Below the pieces are notes generated by a model. It did no database searches, was not told where the DNA came from, and worked only from the letters and a program-made list of their open reading frames with translations. 64,000 bases of DNA from Mycolicibacterium sp. MU0050 (GTDB lineage: Bacteria > Actinomycetota > Actinomycetes > Mycobacteriales > Mycobacteriaceae): positions 4,774,001 through 4,838,000 of the forward strand of contig NZ_OY726395.1 of NCBI RefSeq assembly GCF_963378085.1, read 5' to 3'. The position numbers were made by a program, and so were the translations under genes. This document shows, in pieces, positions 16,843 to 24,883 of this stretch (position 1 is its first letter; each line of letters begins with the position of its first letter).

Positions 16843-17295
16843 GTGCTTCGCTTTGATCCGTTCAGTGACCTTGATGCGATGACCCGGGGACTGCTGACGA
16901 GCCAGACCGGATCGAACCGTACCCCGCGATTCATGCCGATGGACCTCTACAAAGTCGGCGACCACTACGTGCTGACAGCCGACCTGCCGGGCGTCGATCC
17001 CGGTTCGGTCGACGTCAGCGTCGACAACGGCACCATGACCCTCACCGCGCGCCGCACGGCCCGCTCCGAGGAAAGCGTGCAGTGGCTGTCCAATGAGCGA
17101 TTCTTCGGCACCTATCGACGCCAGCTGTCCCTCGGCGAGGGTATCGATGCCGAAAAGATCACCGCCACATACGAAAACGGTGTCCTGACGGTGACCATCC
17201 CGCTGGCCGAGCGCGCCAAGTCGAGGCGTATCGAAGTCACCCATGCCGGCGAATCGAGATCCATCGAACCGGCAACCGTCGAGGCCGACACCTAG
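16843..17295 (+). CDS. hsp20: Hsp20 / alpha-crystallin small heat-shock protein
   Basis: 150 residues, GTG start at 16843 behind GAGGAGG. Opening MLRFDPFSDLDAM is typical of actinobacterial Hsp20. The alpha-crystallin domain spans residues about 30-130 with DLPGVDPGSVDVSVDNGTM, and ends ENGVLTVTIPLAE, the conserved GVL motif. It is an ATP-independent holdase that keeps unfolding proteins soluble. A perfect CIRCE operator upstream predicts control by HrcA. A strong hairpin terminator follows. Confidence 0.95.
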   Translation: MLRFDPFSDLDAMTRGLLTSQTGSNRTPRFMPMDLYKVGDHYVLTADLPGVDPGSVDVSVDNGTMTLTARRTARSEESVQWLSNERFFGTYRRQLSLGEGIDAEKITATYENGVLTVTIPLAERAKSRRIEVTHAGESRSIEPATVEADT

Positions 17296-17307
17296 CGGAG
17301 TCGCCTT

Positions 17308-17345
17308 GGCGGGTGGCCGCCGGCCTCGGTCGGTGGCCACCCGCC
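17308..17345. terminator. Hairpin terminator after hsp20
   Basis: GGCGGGTGGCC (17308-17318) pairs perfectly with GGCCACCCGCC (17335-17345), and four further pairs (one G-T) extend inward to an 8-nt loop. It starts 13 bp after the hsp20 stop. No real T-run follows, as is common in mycobacteria. Confidence 0.75.
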
Positions 17346-17409
17346 GCGTTCGTTGATATCCGCGACATTTTCGCCGTCGCGCACCCACAATCGAGTCGAG
17401 GAGGTACCG

Positions 17410-18069
17410 GTGAAGGCGTCGGGGGATCTGGAGAAAAACGGGTCCCCCGCGCACGTCGGGAACTTCACGCTGCATCTGGCCGAGGACCAGTTTCGCTGGT
17501 CCCCCGAGATCGCGGCCATGCACGGTTACCCGCGTGAGCCCATGACGGTGACCACCGAATTTGCGCTGGCCCACAAGCATCCCGAGGACCGGCCCCGGTT
17601 CGCTGCCCTACTCGGCCAACTACCCGACGCCTCGGGGGCGCCGCTGTCGAGCCGACACCGAATCATCGATCGGCACGGCAACACCCGTCACGTCCTGGTC
17701 GCCAGCACTCGACTCGTGGACGCCGACGGCGCCGTCATCGGTGCGGACGGCTTCTACGTCGACGTCTCCGGAGCCGCCAGCGACCAACTGGAGGACGCAC
17801 TGGACTCCGCAGTCGCCGACTTCAGCACGAACCGCGCCGTCATCGAGCAGGCCAAGGGCATGCTCATGCTCATCTACGACATCCCCGCCGACCGCGCGTT
17901 CGACATTCTCAGGTGGCGCTCCCAGCACACCAACGTCAAGCTCCGGTCGCTGTGCGAGCAACTCATCGACACGTTGGCCGACGAGTCGGTGGTCGGCGAA
18001 GCGGGCCGCACCAGGGTCGACCACATCGTGATGACCATCGGAACGCAGGGCGAACCGTTGCCGGGTTGA
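17410..18069 (+). CDS. PAS-ANTAR domain protein (RNA-binding antiterminator type)
   Basis: 219 residues, GTG start at 17410 behind CGAGGAGGT. The N-terminal half is PAS-like (FTLHLAEDQFRWSPEIAAMH, then a GADGFYVDVS end strand). From about residue 140 an ANTAR domain follows: NRAVIEQAKGMLMLIYDIPA, with the typical Gln-Ala-Lys-Gly-Met core, and a three-helix end. ANTAR proteins bind paired RNA hairpins to prevent termination. The PAS domain probably senses a small molecule or redox state. RNA targets unknown. Confidence 0.9.
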   Translation: MKASGDLEKNGSPAHVGNFTLHLAEDQFRWSPEIAAMHGYPREPMTVTTEFALAHKHPEDRPRFAALLGQLPDASGAPLSSRHRIIDRHGNTRHVLVASTRLVDADGAVIGADGFYVDVSGAASDQLEDALDSAVADFSTNRAVIEQAKGMLMLIYDIPADRAFDILRWRSQHTNVKLRSLCEQLIDTLADESVVGEAGRTRVDHIVMTIGTQGEPLPG

Positions 18070-18101
18070 CGCCCCGATATCAACACCCAGGCGCGTCCAG
18101 C

Positions 18102-18148
18102 GTCCACGGAGGAACACATTCGCCGGCCGAGAGTGTTCCTGGGTGGAC
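18102..18148. repeat. Long dyad symmetry downstream of the ANTAR gene
   Basis: GTCCAC-gg-AGGAACAC, a 15-nt loop, GTGTTCCT-gg-GTGGAC: 14 of 16 arm positions pair, with a symmetric internal gg/gg loop. It begins 33 bp after the ANTAR gene stop. It may be the terminator of that gene or an element in the katE leader region. Confidence 0.6.
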
Positions 18149-18338
18149 ACCGGCGTGGTTGCACAGGGGTCTCTGCTCACTCCTCTGGACGCCTTCGACG
18201 CACGCGGATTGATCCGTCGCGACGCGGCGGGCCGGCCGCACCGCGTTCCCGTCCTCGGCGGGGTCGTGAAAGCCAGGCGGTGACAATCACTTTCACAGCG
18301 CTCCCCCGGTAGTGCCCCGGCGGCGGCGGAACCGATGC

Positions 18339-18363
18339 GTTTGCCCCGCGTGCAGACGGGTAC
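18339..18363 (+). promoter_or_regulatory. SigF-type promoter of katE
   Basis: GTTT (18339-18342), 15-bp spacer, GGGTAC (18358-18363). Close to the mycobacterial SigF consensus and 84 bp upstream of the catalase ATG. The 377-bp gap before katE otherwise holds only the dyad at 18102. Confidence 0.6.
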
Positions 18364-18446
18364 TCGGCAGCCAGGCGTCGTCTCCGCACGCCGCAGCCCG
18401 GCTCGCGTCGTGTCCCCGACCAGCACCGCCCAGTCTGGAGGAATCC

Positions 18447-20576
18447 ATGCCCCCGAAGCAGAACTCGCCGTCCGATCCCGACACCGTGGCCCCCGGCGTC
18501 GACACCGAGAACGCCGTCGGCGCCGGCGCCAGCCGCGCGCTCACCACCGCGCAGGGCGTGCGCATCCCCGACACCGACCATTCGCTGAAGGCCGGCGAGC
18601 GCGGACCCACGCTGCTCGAAGACTTCCACATGCGGGAGAAGATCACCCACTTCGACCATGAGCGCATCCCGGAGCGGGTCGTGCATGCCCGCGGCTCCGC
18701 GGCGCACGGGGTCTTCGAGTCCTACGGCACCGCAGCGCCGTACACACGCGCGGCGTTCCTGGCGAACAAGGGCGCCAAAACCGAAGTGTTCACCAGGTTC
18801 TCGACGGTGCTCGGGTCACGCGGGTCGGCCGACACCGTGCGCGACACCCGGGGCTTCGCCGTCAAGTTCTACACCGACGAGGGCACCTTCGACCTCGTCG
18901 GCAACAACATGCCGGTCTTCTTCATCCAGGACGGCATCAAGTTCCCCGACGTCGTTCACGCCGCCAAACCCCACCCCGACCGGGAGATCCCGCAGGCGCA
19001 GTCCGCCCACGACACGTTCTGGGACTTCGTGTCGCTGCACACCGAGGCCACCCATCACGTGTTCTGGAACATGAGCGACCGCGGCATCCCGCGGTCCTAC
19101 CGGACCATGGAAGGTTTTGGCGTCCATACCTTCCGGCTGTCCAACGCCAAGGGCGAGACCACGCTGGTGAAGTTCCACTGGAAGCCGGTCGCGGGCGTGC
19201 ATTCGCTGGTCTGGGAGGAAGCGCAACTGGCCGCCGGGTTCGACCCGGACTTCCACCGCCGCGACCTCGCCGACGCCATCGAGGCCGGCGCCTTCCCGGA
19301 GTACGAACTGGGGATACAGGTCCTGCCCGACGACGGCACCCATACGTTCGCTGGCATCGACCTGCTGGACCCGACCAAGATAGTTCCCGAGGAGCTTGCC
19401 GAGGTCCAACCGATCGGCAAGCTGACGCTCAACCGGAACCCGACGAACTTCTTCGCCGAAACGGAACAGGTGGCGTTCCACATCGGCAACTTGGTCCCCG
19501 GCATCGAGCCCACCGACGACCCGCTGCTGCAGGCCCGGCTGTTCTCCTACCTGGACACCCAGCTGATCCGGCTGGGCGGACCCAACTTCACGCAGCTGCC
19601 GATCAACCGCCCGCGCTGCCCCGTGAACGACATGCTGCGCGACGGCATGCACCAGATGGGCGTGCACACCGGGGTGGCACCGTACCGGCCCAACAGCCTG
19701 GACAAGGGGTTGCCGGAGGTGACCACCGCCGAGGAGGGCGCATACGTGCCGACCCCGCGGCAGGTGAACGGCCCGGTGGTGCGGGCCCAACCCGCGTCGT
19801 TCGACGATCACTTCACTCAGCCCGCGATGTTCTACCGCAGCCTGAGTGAGATCGAGAAGCAGCACCTCATCGAGGCGTTCACCTTCGAGCTGGGCAAGTG
19901 CTACGAGCAGGCGGTCAAGGAGCGTCAGCTCGAGGTGCTGGCCAACGTGGATGCCGAGTTGTGCCGACAGGTTGCGGCGGGACTGGGGCTGCCCGCGCCC
20001 AACGGGGCCCCGCCCACGGAGGTCCCGCTATCACCGGCGCTCTCGCAGGTCGTCACCGAGCCGGGCCCGATCATGGGTCGCCAGATCGGCATCATCGCCG
20101 ACGCGGGTTGCGACCTGGCGGAGGTCTCCCAGCTGGTCAAGGCCATCACCAAGCTGGGCGCCGTCCCGCTGGTCACCGCGCCGGTCGGCGGCACGCTCAA
20201 GAGCGGTCGCCGCAGCGTCATCGTGGAGCGGACCTTCCTGACCGCCCGGTCCGTCGAGTTCGACGCCGTCGTCGTCGCCGGTGGCATGTCCAGCGCTCCC
20301 GACCTGGGCATCGTGCTGCTCCTGCAGCAGGCCTACCGGCACTGCAAGGCGCTGGCGGCGTGGGGAAGCGGACTCGAACTGCTCACCGCGGCCGGGATCA
20401 CCAAGGACGATCCCGGGGTGCTGGTCGCCAAGGAGCCCGACCGTGGCTTCGTCGACGCCCTCACCAAGGCCGTTGGGCTGCACCGGGTGTGGGAGCGCAC
20501 CGAGCAGGTTCTGGCCTCGACCGCTCCCCCGCTGCGCGCTGCGGCCGCCGCTCCCAAGAAACGCGGCAAACGCTGA
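18447..20576 (+). CDS. katE: Large-subunit monofunctional catalase (KatE/HPII type)
   Basis: 709 residues, about 200 longer than small catalases because of a C-terminal flavodoxin-like domain (from about residue 535, starting MGRQIGIIADAGCDL), which marks clade 2. The catalase core shows the distal His in ERVVHARGSAAHG, the Asn in DLVGNNMPVFF, and the proximal heme Tyr region in ARLFSYLDTQLIRLG. It converts hydrogen peroxide to water and oxygen in the cytoplasm. ATG at 18447 follows TGGAGGAAT. A SigF-type promoter suggests stationary-phase or stress induction. Confidence 0.96.
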   Translation: MPPKQNSPSDPDTVAPGVDTENAVGAGASRALTTAQGVRIPDTDHSLKAGERGPTLLEDFHMREKITHFDHERIPERVVHARGSAAHGVFESYGTAAPYTRAAFLANKGAKTEVFTRFSTVLGSRGSADTVRDTRGFAVKFYTDEGTFDLVGNNMPVFFIQDGIKFPDVVHAAKPHPDREIPQAQSAHDTFWDFVSLHTEATHHVFWNMSDRGIPRSYRTMEGFGVHTFRLSNAKGETTLVKFHWKPVAGVHSLVWEEAQLAAGFDPDFHRRDLADAIEAGAFPEYELGIQVLPDDGTHTFAGIDLLDPTKIVPEELAEVQPIGKLTLNRNPTNFFAETEQVAFHIGNLVPGIEPTDDPLLQARLFSYLDTQLIRLGGPNFTQLPINRPRCPVNDMLRDGMHQMGVHTGVAPYRPNSLDKGLPEVTTAEEGAYVPTPRQVNGPVVRAQPASFDDHFTQPAMFYRSLSEIEKQHLIEAFTFELGKCYEQAVKERQLEVLANVDAELCRQVAAGLGLPAPNGAPPTEVPLSPALSQVVTEPGPIMGRQIGIIADAGCDLAEVSQLVKAITKLGAVPLVTAPVGGTLKSGRRSVIVERTFLTARSVEFDAVVVAGGMSSAPDLGIVLLLQQAYRHCKALAAWGSGLELLTAAGITKDDPGVLVAKEPDRGFVDALTKAVGLHRVWERTEQVLASTAPPLRAAAAAPKKRGKR

Positions 20577-20619
20577 CGCCGTCCGGTTTGGGCGTCGGCA
20601 GGACGGGCACCCAAGTCGG

Positions 20620-21285
20620 ATGAACGCATCCGAGATTGCCGCTCTACCGTTCCGTGCCGGGGCCGCGCTCCGGCACGCGCGGGTGTTCCACCCCGACGGT
20701 CTGCTGTGCGCGGGCACCCTGCGTCGCGTCGCTGACGTGGGCGCCGGGTTGCCCGTCGCCGACGGTGAAGTGCTCGGCCGCTTTTCGAAGGGGGTGGGCA
20801 CCCCCGTCGGCGTGCCCGATTTCGCCGGCCTGGCGTGGCGGGCGCAGTCGGCGGACTCCGCGCGCCCGTGGGACGTGCTGATGGTGTCGGCGAACGCACG
20901 GGTACTGCTGCGGCCGACGACGTCGTGGACGAGCGCCGAGTTCTCGACGTTGATGCCCTACGGCTACGACGACGACGTGTACTGGCTGCGCGCGCGCCTG
21001 ACCTCGCCCGCAGCCACGTCCGGGCTGGGCGTCGACGCGCTGAGACAACACCTGCGCACGGAACCGCTGGTCGTCGACGTCGAGCAGGCGCGCGGGCGCG
21101 GTTCCTTCACTCCGCTGGCGGTGCTGGAATTCGACCGCGCCCTGGAAAGCGGGTGGCCGCCTGAGGACGTGTCCTTCGATCCCACGTTGAACGCCGCCCC
21201 CGGGGTGCAGCTGCTGCCCCGATGGCTGGCGGGGGTGCGGCGCCGGGCCTACCGCAGCAGTCGGCAGGGCCGCGACGCCGAGTAG
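20620..21285 (+). CDS. Conserved hypothetical protein downstream of katE
   Basis: 221 residues, ATG at 20620, 43 bp after katE. Features include HPDGLLCAGTLRRVADVGAG near the N-terminus, GRFSKGVGTPVGVPDFAGLA, and ARVLLRPTTSWTSAEFSTLM. The early GxLRR and FSKG segments vaguely recall the start of catalase-fold proteins, and homologues are sometimes annotated as phosphodiesterases. I would not assign either. No signal peptide or membrane helix. Probably cotranscribed with katE. Confidence 0.6.
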   Translation: MNASEIAALPFRAGAALRHARVFHPDGLLCAGTLRRVADVGAGLPVADGEVLGRFSKGVGTPVGVPDFAGLAWRAQSADSARPWDVLMVSANARVLLRPTTSWTSAEFSTLMPYGYDDDVYWLRARLTSPAATSGLGVDALRQHLRTEPLVVDVEQARGRGSFTPLAVLEFDRALESGWPPEDVSFDPTLNAAPGVQLLPRWLAGVRRRAYRSSRQGRDAE

Positions 21286-21308
21286 CCCCGGTCCGCGCTG
21301 GTTACGGC

Positions 21309-21334
21309 GTTTCTTCTGGCGGCGATCTGGGTAT
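21309..21334 (+). promoter_or_regulatory. SigF consensus promoter of the iron-containing redox enzyme
   Basis: GTTT (21309-21312), 16-bp spacer, GGGTAT (21329-21334): an exact SigF consensus. It predicts a transcript starting near 21341, so the ATG at 21333 cannot be the start and the mRNA would be almost leaderless for ATG 21345. Confidence 0.75.
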
Positions 21335-21344
21335 GTTGCTGCAC

Positions 21345-22355
21345 ATGCTCACCATGGTTGATCCCCGCCTGCCCGATTCCGCGGGCGTCGTGTCGGCAGC
21401 CGTCCTGGATGCGCTGCGCAGCCGGGACGGCGATCATCGCCTCGACCGGCTGGGCGCGGCGCTCGCGGACGCGGACCCCTACGGGTTGGACCTGCATCTG
21501 GCGCTGTACGTCTGTTACGAACTGCACTACCGGGGCTTCGCCGACGTCGATCCGGAATGGGAGTGGAATCCAGCTCTGCTGGCGCTGCGCGCACAACTCG
21601 AGCGTCGCTTTCTGGCCGCGGTGCGCGACGAGGTCGGCCCCATCGAGGACAGCGCGACCGCCGCTGACGAGATGGCGAAGCTGGCGGTCGAGCCGGCTGA
21701 CGGGACCGGCGTGTCGTATCTGCTGCGCGACGGCGGGACCTGGGATCAATTGCGCGAGTACTTCGTCCACGGGTCGCTGTATCACCTCAAGGAGGGCGAC
21801 CCGCACGCGTTTGCCATCCCGCGGCTCACCGGGCAGGCCAAGGCCTCGTTTGTGGCCATCGAGTTCGACGAGTACGGCAGCGGGCACGGCAGCCGGGTGC
21901 ACCAGCAGTTGTTCGCGGACCTGATGGACGCCGCGGGCCTGGACTCCTCCTACCTCGGCTACCTCAACGATGTGCCGGGCGTGACGCTGGCCGTGGTGAA
22001 CCTGATGTCGCTGTTCGGGTTGCACCGGCGCTGGCGCGCCGCCGCGGTGGGGCACTTCGCCGCCACCGAGATCACCTCGCCGCCGGGTTCGGCCCGCCTG
22101 GTGCAGGCCATGGAACGGATGGGCGCGCCGGACGCGTGCGCGCTGTTCTACCGGGAGCACGTCGAGGCCGATGCGGTGCACGAACAGGTGGTCCGCACCG
22201 ACGTGGTGGGCACCCTCGTCGACGCGGACCCGCGGTTGGACCGGGACGTGGTGTTCGGGATCCGCGCCCGCGACGTGGTCGAGGGCCGGCTGGCACAGCA
22301 CCTGCTGACCAGCTGGGACAGTGGCCGGTCGTCGCTGCTGCGGCCGCTCGACTGA
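21345..22355 (+). CDS. Iron-containing redox enzyme, heme-oxygenase-like fold
   Basis: 336 residues. The all-helical sequence has conserved acids and histidines (LYVCYELHYRGFADVD, FVAIEFDEYGSGHGSRVH, FYREHVEADAVHEQV) arranged as in the heme-oxygenase-like diiron oxidase family. ExxxH-type helices supply the metal ligands. Members carry out varied oxidations. ATG at 21345 is chosen because the upstream ATG lies in the promoter -10; ATG at 21354 is also possible. It converges on a CDGSH iron-sulfur gene. Confidence 0.8.
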   Translation: MLTMVDPRLPDSAGVVSAAVLDALRSRDGDHRLDRLGAALADADPYGLDLHLALYVCYELHYRGFADVDPEWEWNPALLALRAQLERRFLAAVRDEVGPIEDSATAADEMAKLAVEPADGTGVSYLLRDGGTWDQLREYFVHGSLYHLKEGDPHAFAIPRLTGQAKASFVAIEFDEYGSGHGSRVHQQLFADLMDAAGLDSSYLGYLNDVPGVTLAVVNLMSLFGLHRRWRAAAVGHFAATEITSPPGSARLVQAMERMGAPDACALFYREHVEADAVHEQVVRTDVVGTLVDADPRLDRDVVFGIRARDVVEGRLAQHLLTSWDSGRSSLLRPLD

Positions 22356-22361
22356 AAGACG

Positions 22362-22393
22362 CGCCCCCGCAAGGCCGTGGGCCTGCGGGGGCG
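22362..22393. terminator. Bidirectional hairpin terminator
   Basis: CGCCCCCGCAAGGCC and GGCCTGCGGGGGCG pair over 14 bp with one bulged A and a 3-nt loop, 7 bp after the upstream stop and between two convergent genes. Confidence 0.8.
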
Positions 22394-22432
22394 GTAGGTT
22401 GTCGGCGCGGAACTGCGAAAGAGCCCGCCGGA

Positions 22433-22672
22433 TCAGTTGGCCGGCGCCTTGTCCGCTTGCACGGTAACGGATTTGGCGACCTTCGCACCGCGGCGGCGGT
22501 GGCTGGTATCGCACATCGGGTAGTTCTTGCTGCGCCGACAAGCGCAGATGGCGACCATGAACCGGTCGGACTCAACGGTGCTGCCGTCGGGCATCTCGAT
22601 ACACACCGGGCCCTCCACCATTATCGGACCGCCCGGAACGACCCGGACGGTCCGAGGGGTGCGGTCGGTCAT
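22433..22672 (-). CDS. CDGSH-type iron-sulfur protein
   Basis: 79 residues from ATG at 22672, which overlaps the stop of the upstream methyltransferase (ATGA). The motif CACRRSKNYPMCDTSH gives the three Cys and one His of a CDGSH [2Fe-2S] site. Such small proteins are redox or Fe-S transfer modules. The N-terminal strands (VRVVPGGPIMVEGPVCIEM) match stand-alone bacterial members. Confidence 0.93.
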   Translation of the reverse strand: MTDRTPRTVRVVPGGPIMVEGPVCIEMPDGSTVESDRFMVAICACRRSKNYPMCDTSHRRRGAKVAKSVTVQADKAPAN

Positions 22673-23358
22673 GGCTTGTCCGCGCGGATGACGACGATCT
22701 CTTCGGTGCGCCGGCCCGGTTCGAGCAGCCGCACGCGCTCCAGCCAGGCCGCGCGGGCGGTCATCACCGGACCGAAGGGAATCGACCGGCGCACAACGAC
22801 ATCGGTCGACAGTCCCGCGGCGCGCAACTGCTGCATCGAGCGGTCGACACCGGAGAACTCCGAATGCACGAGGAAGAACACGCCGCCGGGCGCGAGCAAC
22901 TCCGGCACAGTCTGGCACAGCGGATCCAGGATGCTGCGGCCGTCGAAGCCCGCGTTGTACGACAGCGGCGGACCCGCCGTCGGGGGGATCTGCTCGCGTT
23001 CGTCGTCGAAATCCGGTACGTAGGGCGGATTGCTGAGCACGACGTCGAAGGGGCCGAATTCCGCAGCTCGGGTCCAGGGCCCAAGATGCACCGCGACGTC
23101 GGCCCCGGCCACCGCAGCGTTTGCCTTGGCGGCCCGCACCGCGTGCGGACACACGTCGAAGGCCCGGACGCTGCGCGCGCCCGCCGCGGCCGCCGCGACG
23201 CCGACCACGCCTGATCCGGTGCAGAGGTCGGCGACGCACGCATCCGGCAAAGTACCGCTCTGGGTGGCGACATCGATGAGGAGCTGCGAATCCTCCTGCG
23301 GCGGATAGACATCTGCGGGCACATTTGAAGGCCAAAGATCACTTTGCGCGGTCGTCAC
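22669..23358 (-). CDS. HemK2/MTQ2-family protein methyltransferase
   Basis: 229 residues. SAM-binding motif I is VADLCTGSGVVGVAA, and catalytic NPPY occurs in VVLSNPPYVPDFDDE, the glutamine/lysine N-methyltransferase signature. The preceding PPQEDSQLLID is typical of MTQ2-like enzymes, which methylate translation factors or other proteins. Translationally coupled to the CDGSH gene. A weak SigF-like pattern (GTTT-N16-GGGCAT, minus strand) lies about 40-70 bp upstream. Confidence 0.88.
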   Translation of the reverse strand: MTTAQSDLWPSNVPADVYPPQEDSQLLIDVATQSGTLPDACVADLCTGSGVVGVAAAAAGARSVRAFDVCPHAVRAAKANAAVAGADVAVHLGPWTRAAEFGPFDVVLSNPPYVPDFDDEREQIPPTAGPPLSYNAGFDGRSILDPLCQTVPELLAPGGVFFLVHSEFSGVDRSMQQLRAAGLSTDVVVRRSIPFGPVMTARAAWLERVRLLEPGRRTEEIVVIRADKP

Positions 23359-23459
23359 CGGTGCTCACTTTCGTCATGCCGAATCATTACTGCAACATGC
23401 CCCCTCTTCTCGCCGGTCAAACGTCGAATCGCGATTTCGGCGTCGGCACGCCGGTCGGC

Positions 23460-23485
23460 GTTTGCCCAGCTTTACCCCGGGGTAC
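23460..23485 (+). promoter_or_regulatory. SigF-type promoter of the SRPBCC gene
   Basis: GTTT (23460-23463), 16-bp spacer, GGGTAC (23480-23485), ending 32 bp before the GTG start. Confidence 0.6.
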
Positions 23486-23517
23486 GTCCCCGGGGAGTCC
23501 GAGGGAGGGATGAAGCC

Positions 23518-23967
23518 GTGTCCGTAATTCGAAACTCGTCGGCCAGCCGGGAACGCGTGTGGGAGGTCATGGCCGACGGCTGGACGTACTCGCAGTGGGT
23601 CGTCGGCAACAGCCGGATGCGCGCCGTGGACCCGGACTGGCCGGCCCCGGGCGCGACCATCCGGCATTCGGTCGGGGTCTGGCCCGCCGCCATCGACGAC
23701 GAAACGGTGGTGGAGGAGTCCGTGCCGGGTGAGCGGTTGGTGCTGCTGGCCAAGTTCGGTTTCCTCGGGGCGGCCCGCGTCACCCTCGAACTCCGCGACA
23801 ACGCCGACGGCGGTTGCGAGATCGAGATGCACGAGGTACCCGCGCGCGGACCGGCGAACCTGGTGCCCGACAAGCTGGCCGAATTGGCCGTCCGGATCCG
23901 CAATCGGGAGTGCACCTGGCGGCTGGCCGCCCTGGCTGAGCGGCTGGGTCCACACGAAGTCGAGTAG
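23518..23967 (+). CDS. SRPBCC-family polyketide cyclase/dehydrase-like protein
   Basis: 149 residues, GTG at 23518 after GAGGGAGGG. The fold pattern is START/Bet v1-like: an opening strand and helix (SRERVWEVMADGWTYSQWVV), then strands with DPDWPAPGATIRHSVG, and a C-terminal helix after NREC. The family binds hydrophobic ligands in a deep pocket. No catalytic assignment possible. Its own SigF-type promoter places it in the stress block. Confidence 0.8.
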   Translation: MSVIRNSSASRERVWEVMADGWTYSQWVVGNSRMRAVDPDWPAPGATIRHSVGVWPAAIDDETVVEESVPGERLVLLAKFGFLGAARVTLELRDNADGGCEIEMHEVPARGPANLVPDKLAELAVRIRNRECTWRLAALAERLGPHEVE

Positions 23968-23975
23968 GCGCGACC

Positions 23976-24707
23976 TCACACCGAGGACAGCACGTACGAC
24001 AGGAAGAAGCCGGCCGCGGTGGCGAACGCGTTGAAGGGTTGGCCGCGTTCAAAGGCCTCGGGCATCAGCGTGTCGGCCACCGAGGCCAGCACCGCACCAC
24101 ACGCGAACGCCAACGCCCACGCGACGGTTTCTGGCCGCAGCATGCCGGCGACGAGATAGCCGCCGATCGCCGCGGCGGCCAGGGCCACCGCGGCGGCCGA
24201 CCAGGTGATCATCACCGCGCGGGCGCTCATTCCGCCGTCGCGCATCTCGACGCTGCCGGCCAATGCCTCCGGGAAATTGGAGAAGAAGATCGCCACCAGC
24301 AGCGCCAACGCCGCACCTTCGACCAGCGTCACGCCCAACGCGAGGTTCTCCGGGACCCCGTCGAGTGTGACGGCCGCAAGCAGGGCGAACCCCACGCCGC
24401 CGCGCGCGGCCGACTTGCCGCCGCTGGACTTCTTCTCCTTCTGGCTCTGCACCCGTCGTTCCAGCAGCCAGTCGATGAGGATGAAGGTCCCCGCGCCCGC
24501 GAGCAGGCCGAAGCCCGCCCGCCAGGGGCCGCCTTGTTTGAAGGAATCGTCGAACAGTTCGAAGGCCAGGGCCGCGATCAGGGCGCCGCTGGCGAAGGCC
24601 AACAGCACCCGCACCAGCGGACGCGGCGGGGTCCACTTGGCCCCGATGGCCGCGCCGATGATCAGCGCGCTGGAGGCGCCGAACCCGAACAGGAGCGCCT
24701 TCAGCAA
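23976..24707 (-). CDS. ZIP-family metal transporter
   Basis: 243 residues, about eight hydrophobic segments. TM4-TM5 carry LDGVPENLALG and FFSNFPEALAGS, the metal-coordinating helices of ZIP proteins (His replaced by Asp/Asn, as often in bacteria). It probably imports zinc or another divalent metal. TTG at 24707 appears to be the only start in frame before an upstream stop. An SigF-type promoter lies about 100 bp upstream. Confidence 0.85.
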   Translation of the reverse strand: MLKALLFGFGASSALIIGAAIGAKWTPPRPLVRVLLAFASGALIAALAFELFDDSFKQGGPWRAGFGLLAGAGTFILIDWLLERRVQSQKEKKSSGGKSAARGGVGFALLAAVTLDGVPENLALGVTLVEGAALALLVAIFFSNFPEALAGSVEMRDGGMSARAVMITWSAAAVALAAAAIGGYLVAGMLRPETVAWALAFACGAVLASVADTLMPEAFERGQPFNAFATAAGFFLSYVLSSV

Positions 24708-24804
24708 TGGCCGGCCCGCCCGTCACCGGTTTCGCCCCGCTGCCCGACAGCCATGACGGATTGCCTCCCACTCGACGGCCGGCAAGAGAACAGTTGCAGG
24801 CCTA

Positions 24805-24829
24805 TTACCCGAATGCGCCCGGGCCAAAC
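24805..24829 (-). promoter_or_regulatory. SigF-type promoter of the ZIP transporter
   Basis: On the minus strand GTTT (24829-24826), 15-bp spacer, GGGTAA (24810-24805). It stands between the ferritin-like gene terminator and the ZIP start. Confidence 0.6.
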
Positions 24830-24833
24830 GATT

Positions 24834-24869
24834 AGCGGCCCCGAGACGAGAAATCGTCCCGGGGCCGCT
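24834..24869. terminator. Hairpin terminator of the ferritin-like gene
   Basis: AGCGGCCCCG-AGACGA, GAAA tetraloop, TCGTCC-CGGGGCCGCT: a 16-bp stem with one mismatch, about 15 bp after the ferritin-like stop on the minus strand. Confidence 0.8.
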
Positions 24870-24883
24870 CGATCGCACGCGGA

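Noticed and set aside
21333..21335. ATG at 21333 as start of the iron-containing redox enzyme
   Set aside because: It overlaps the GGGTAT -10 of an exact SigF promoter and so would lie upstream of the predicted transcript start.
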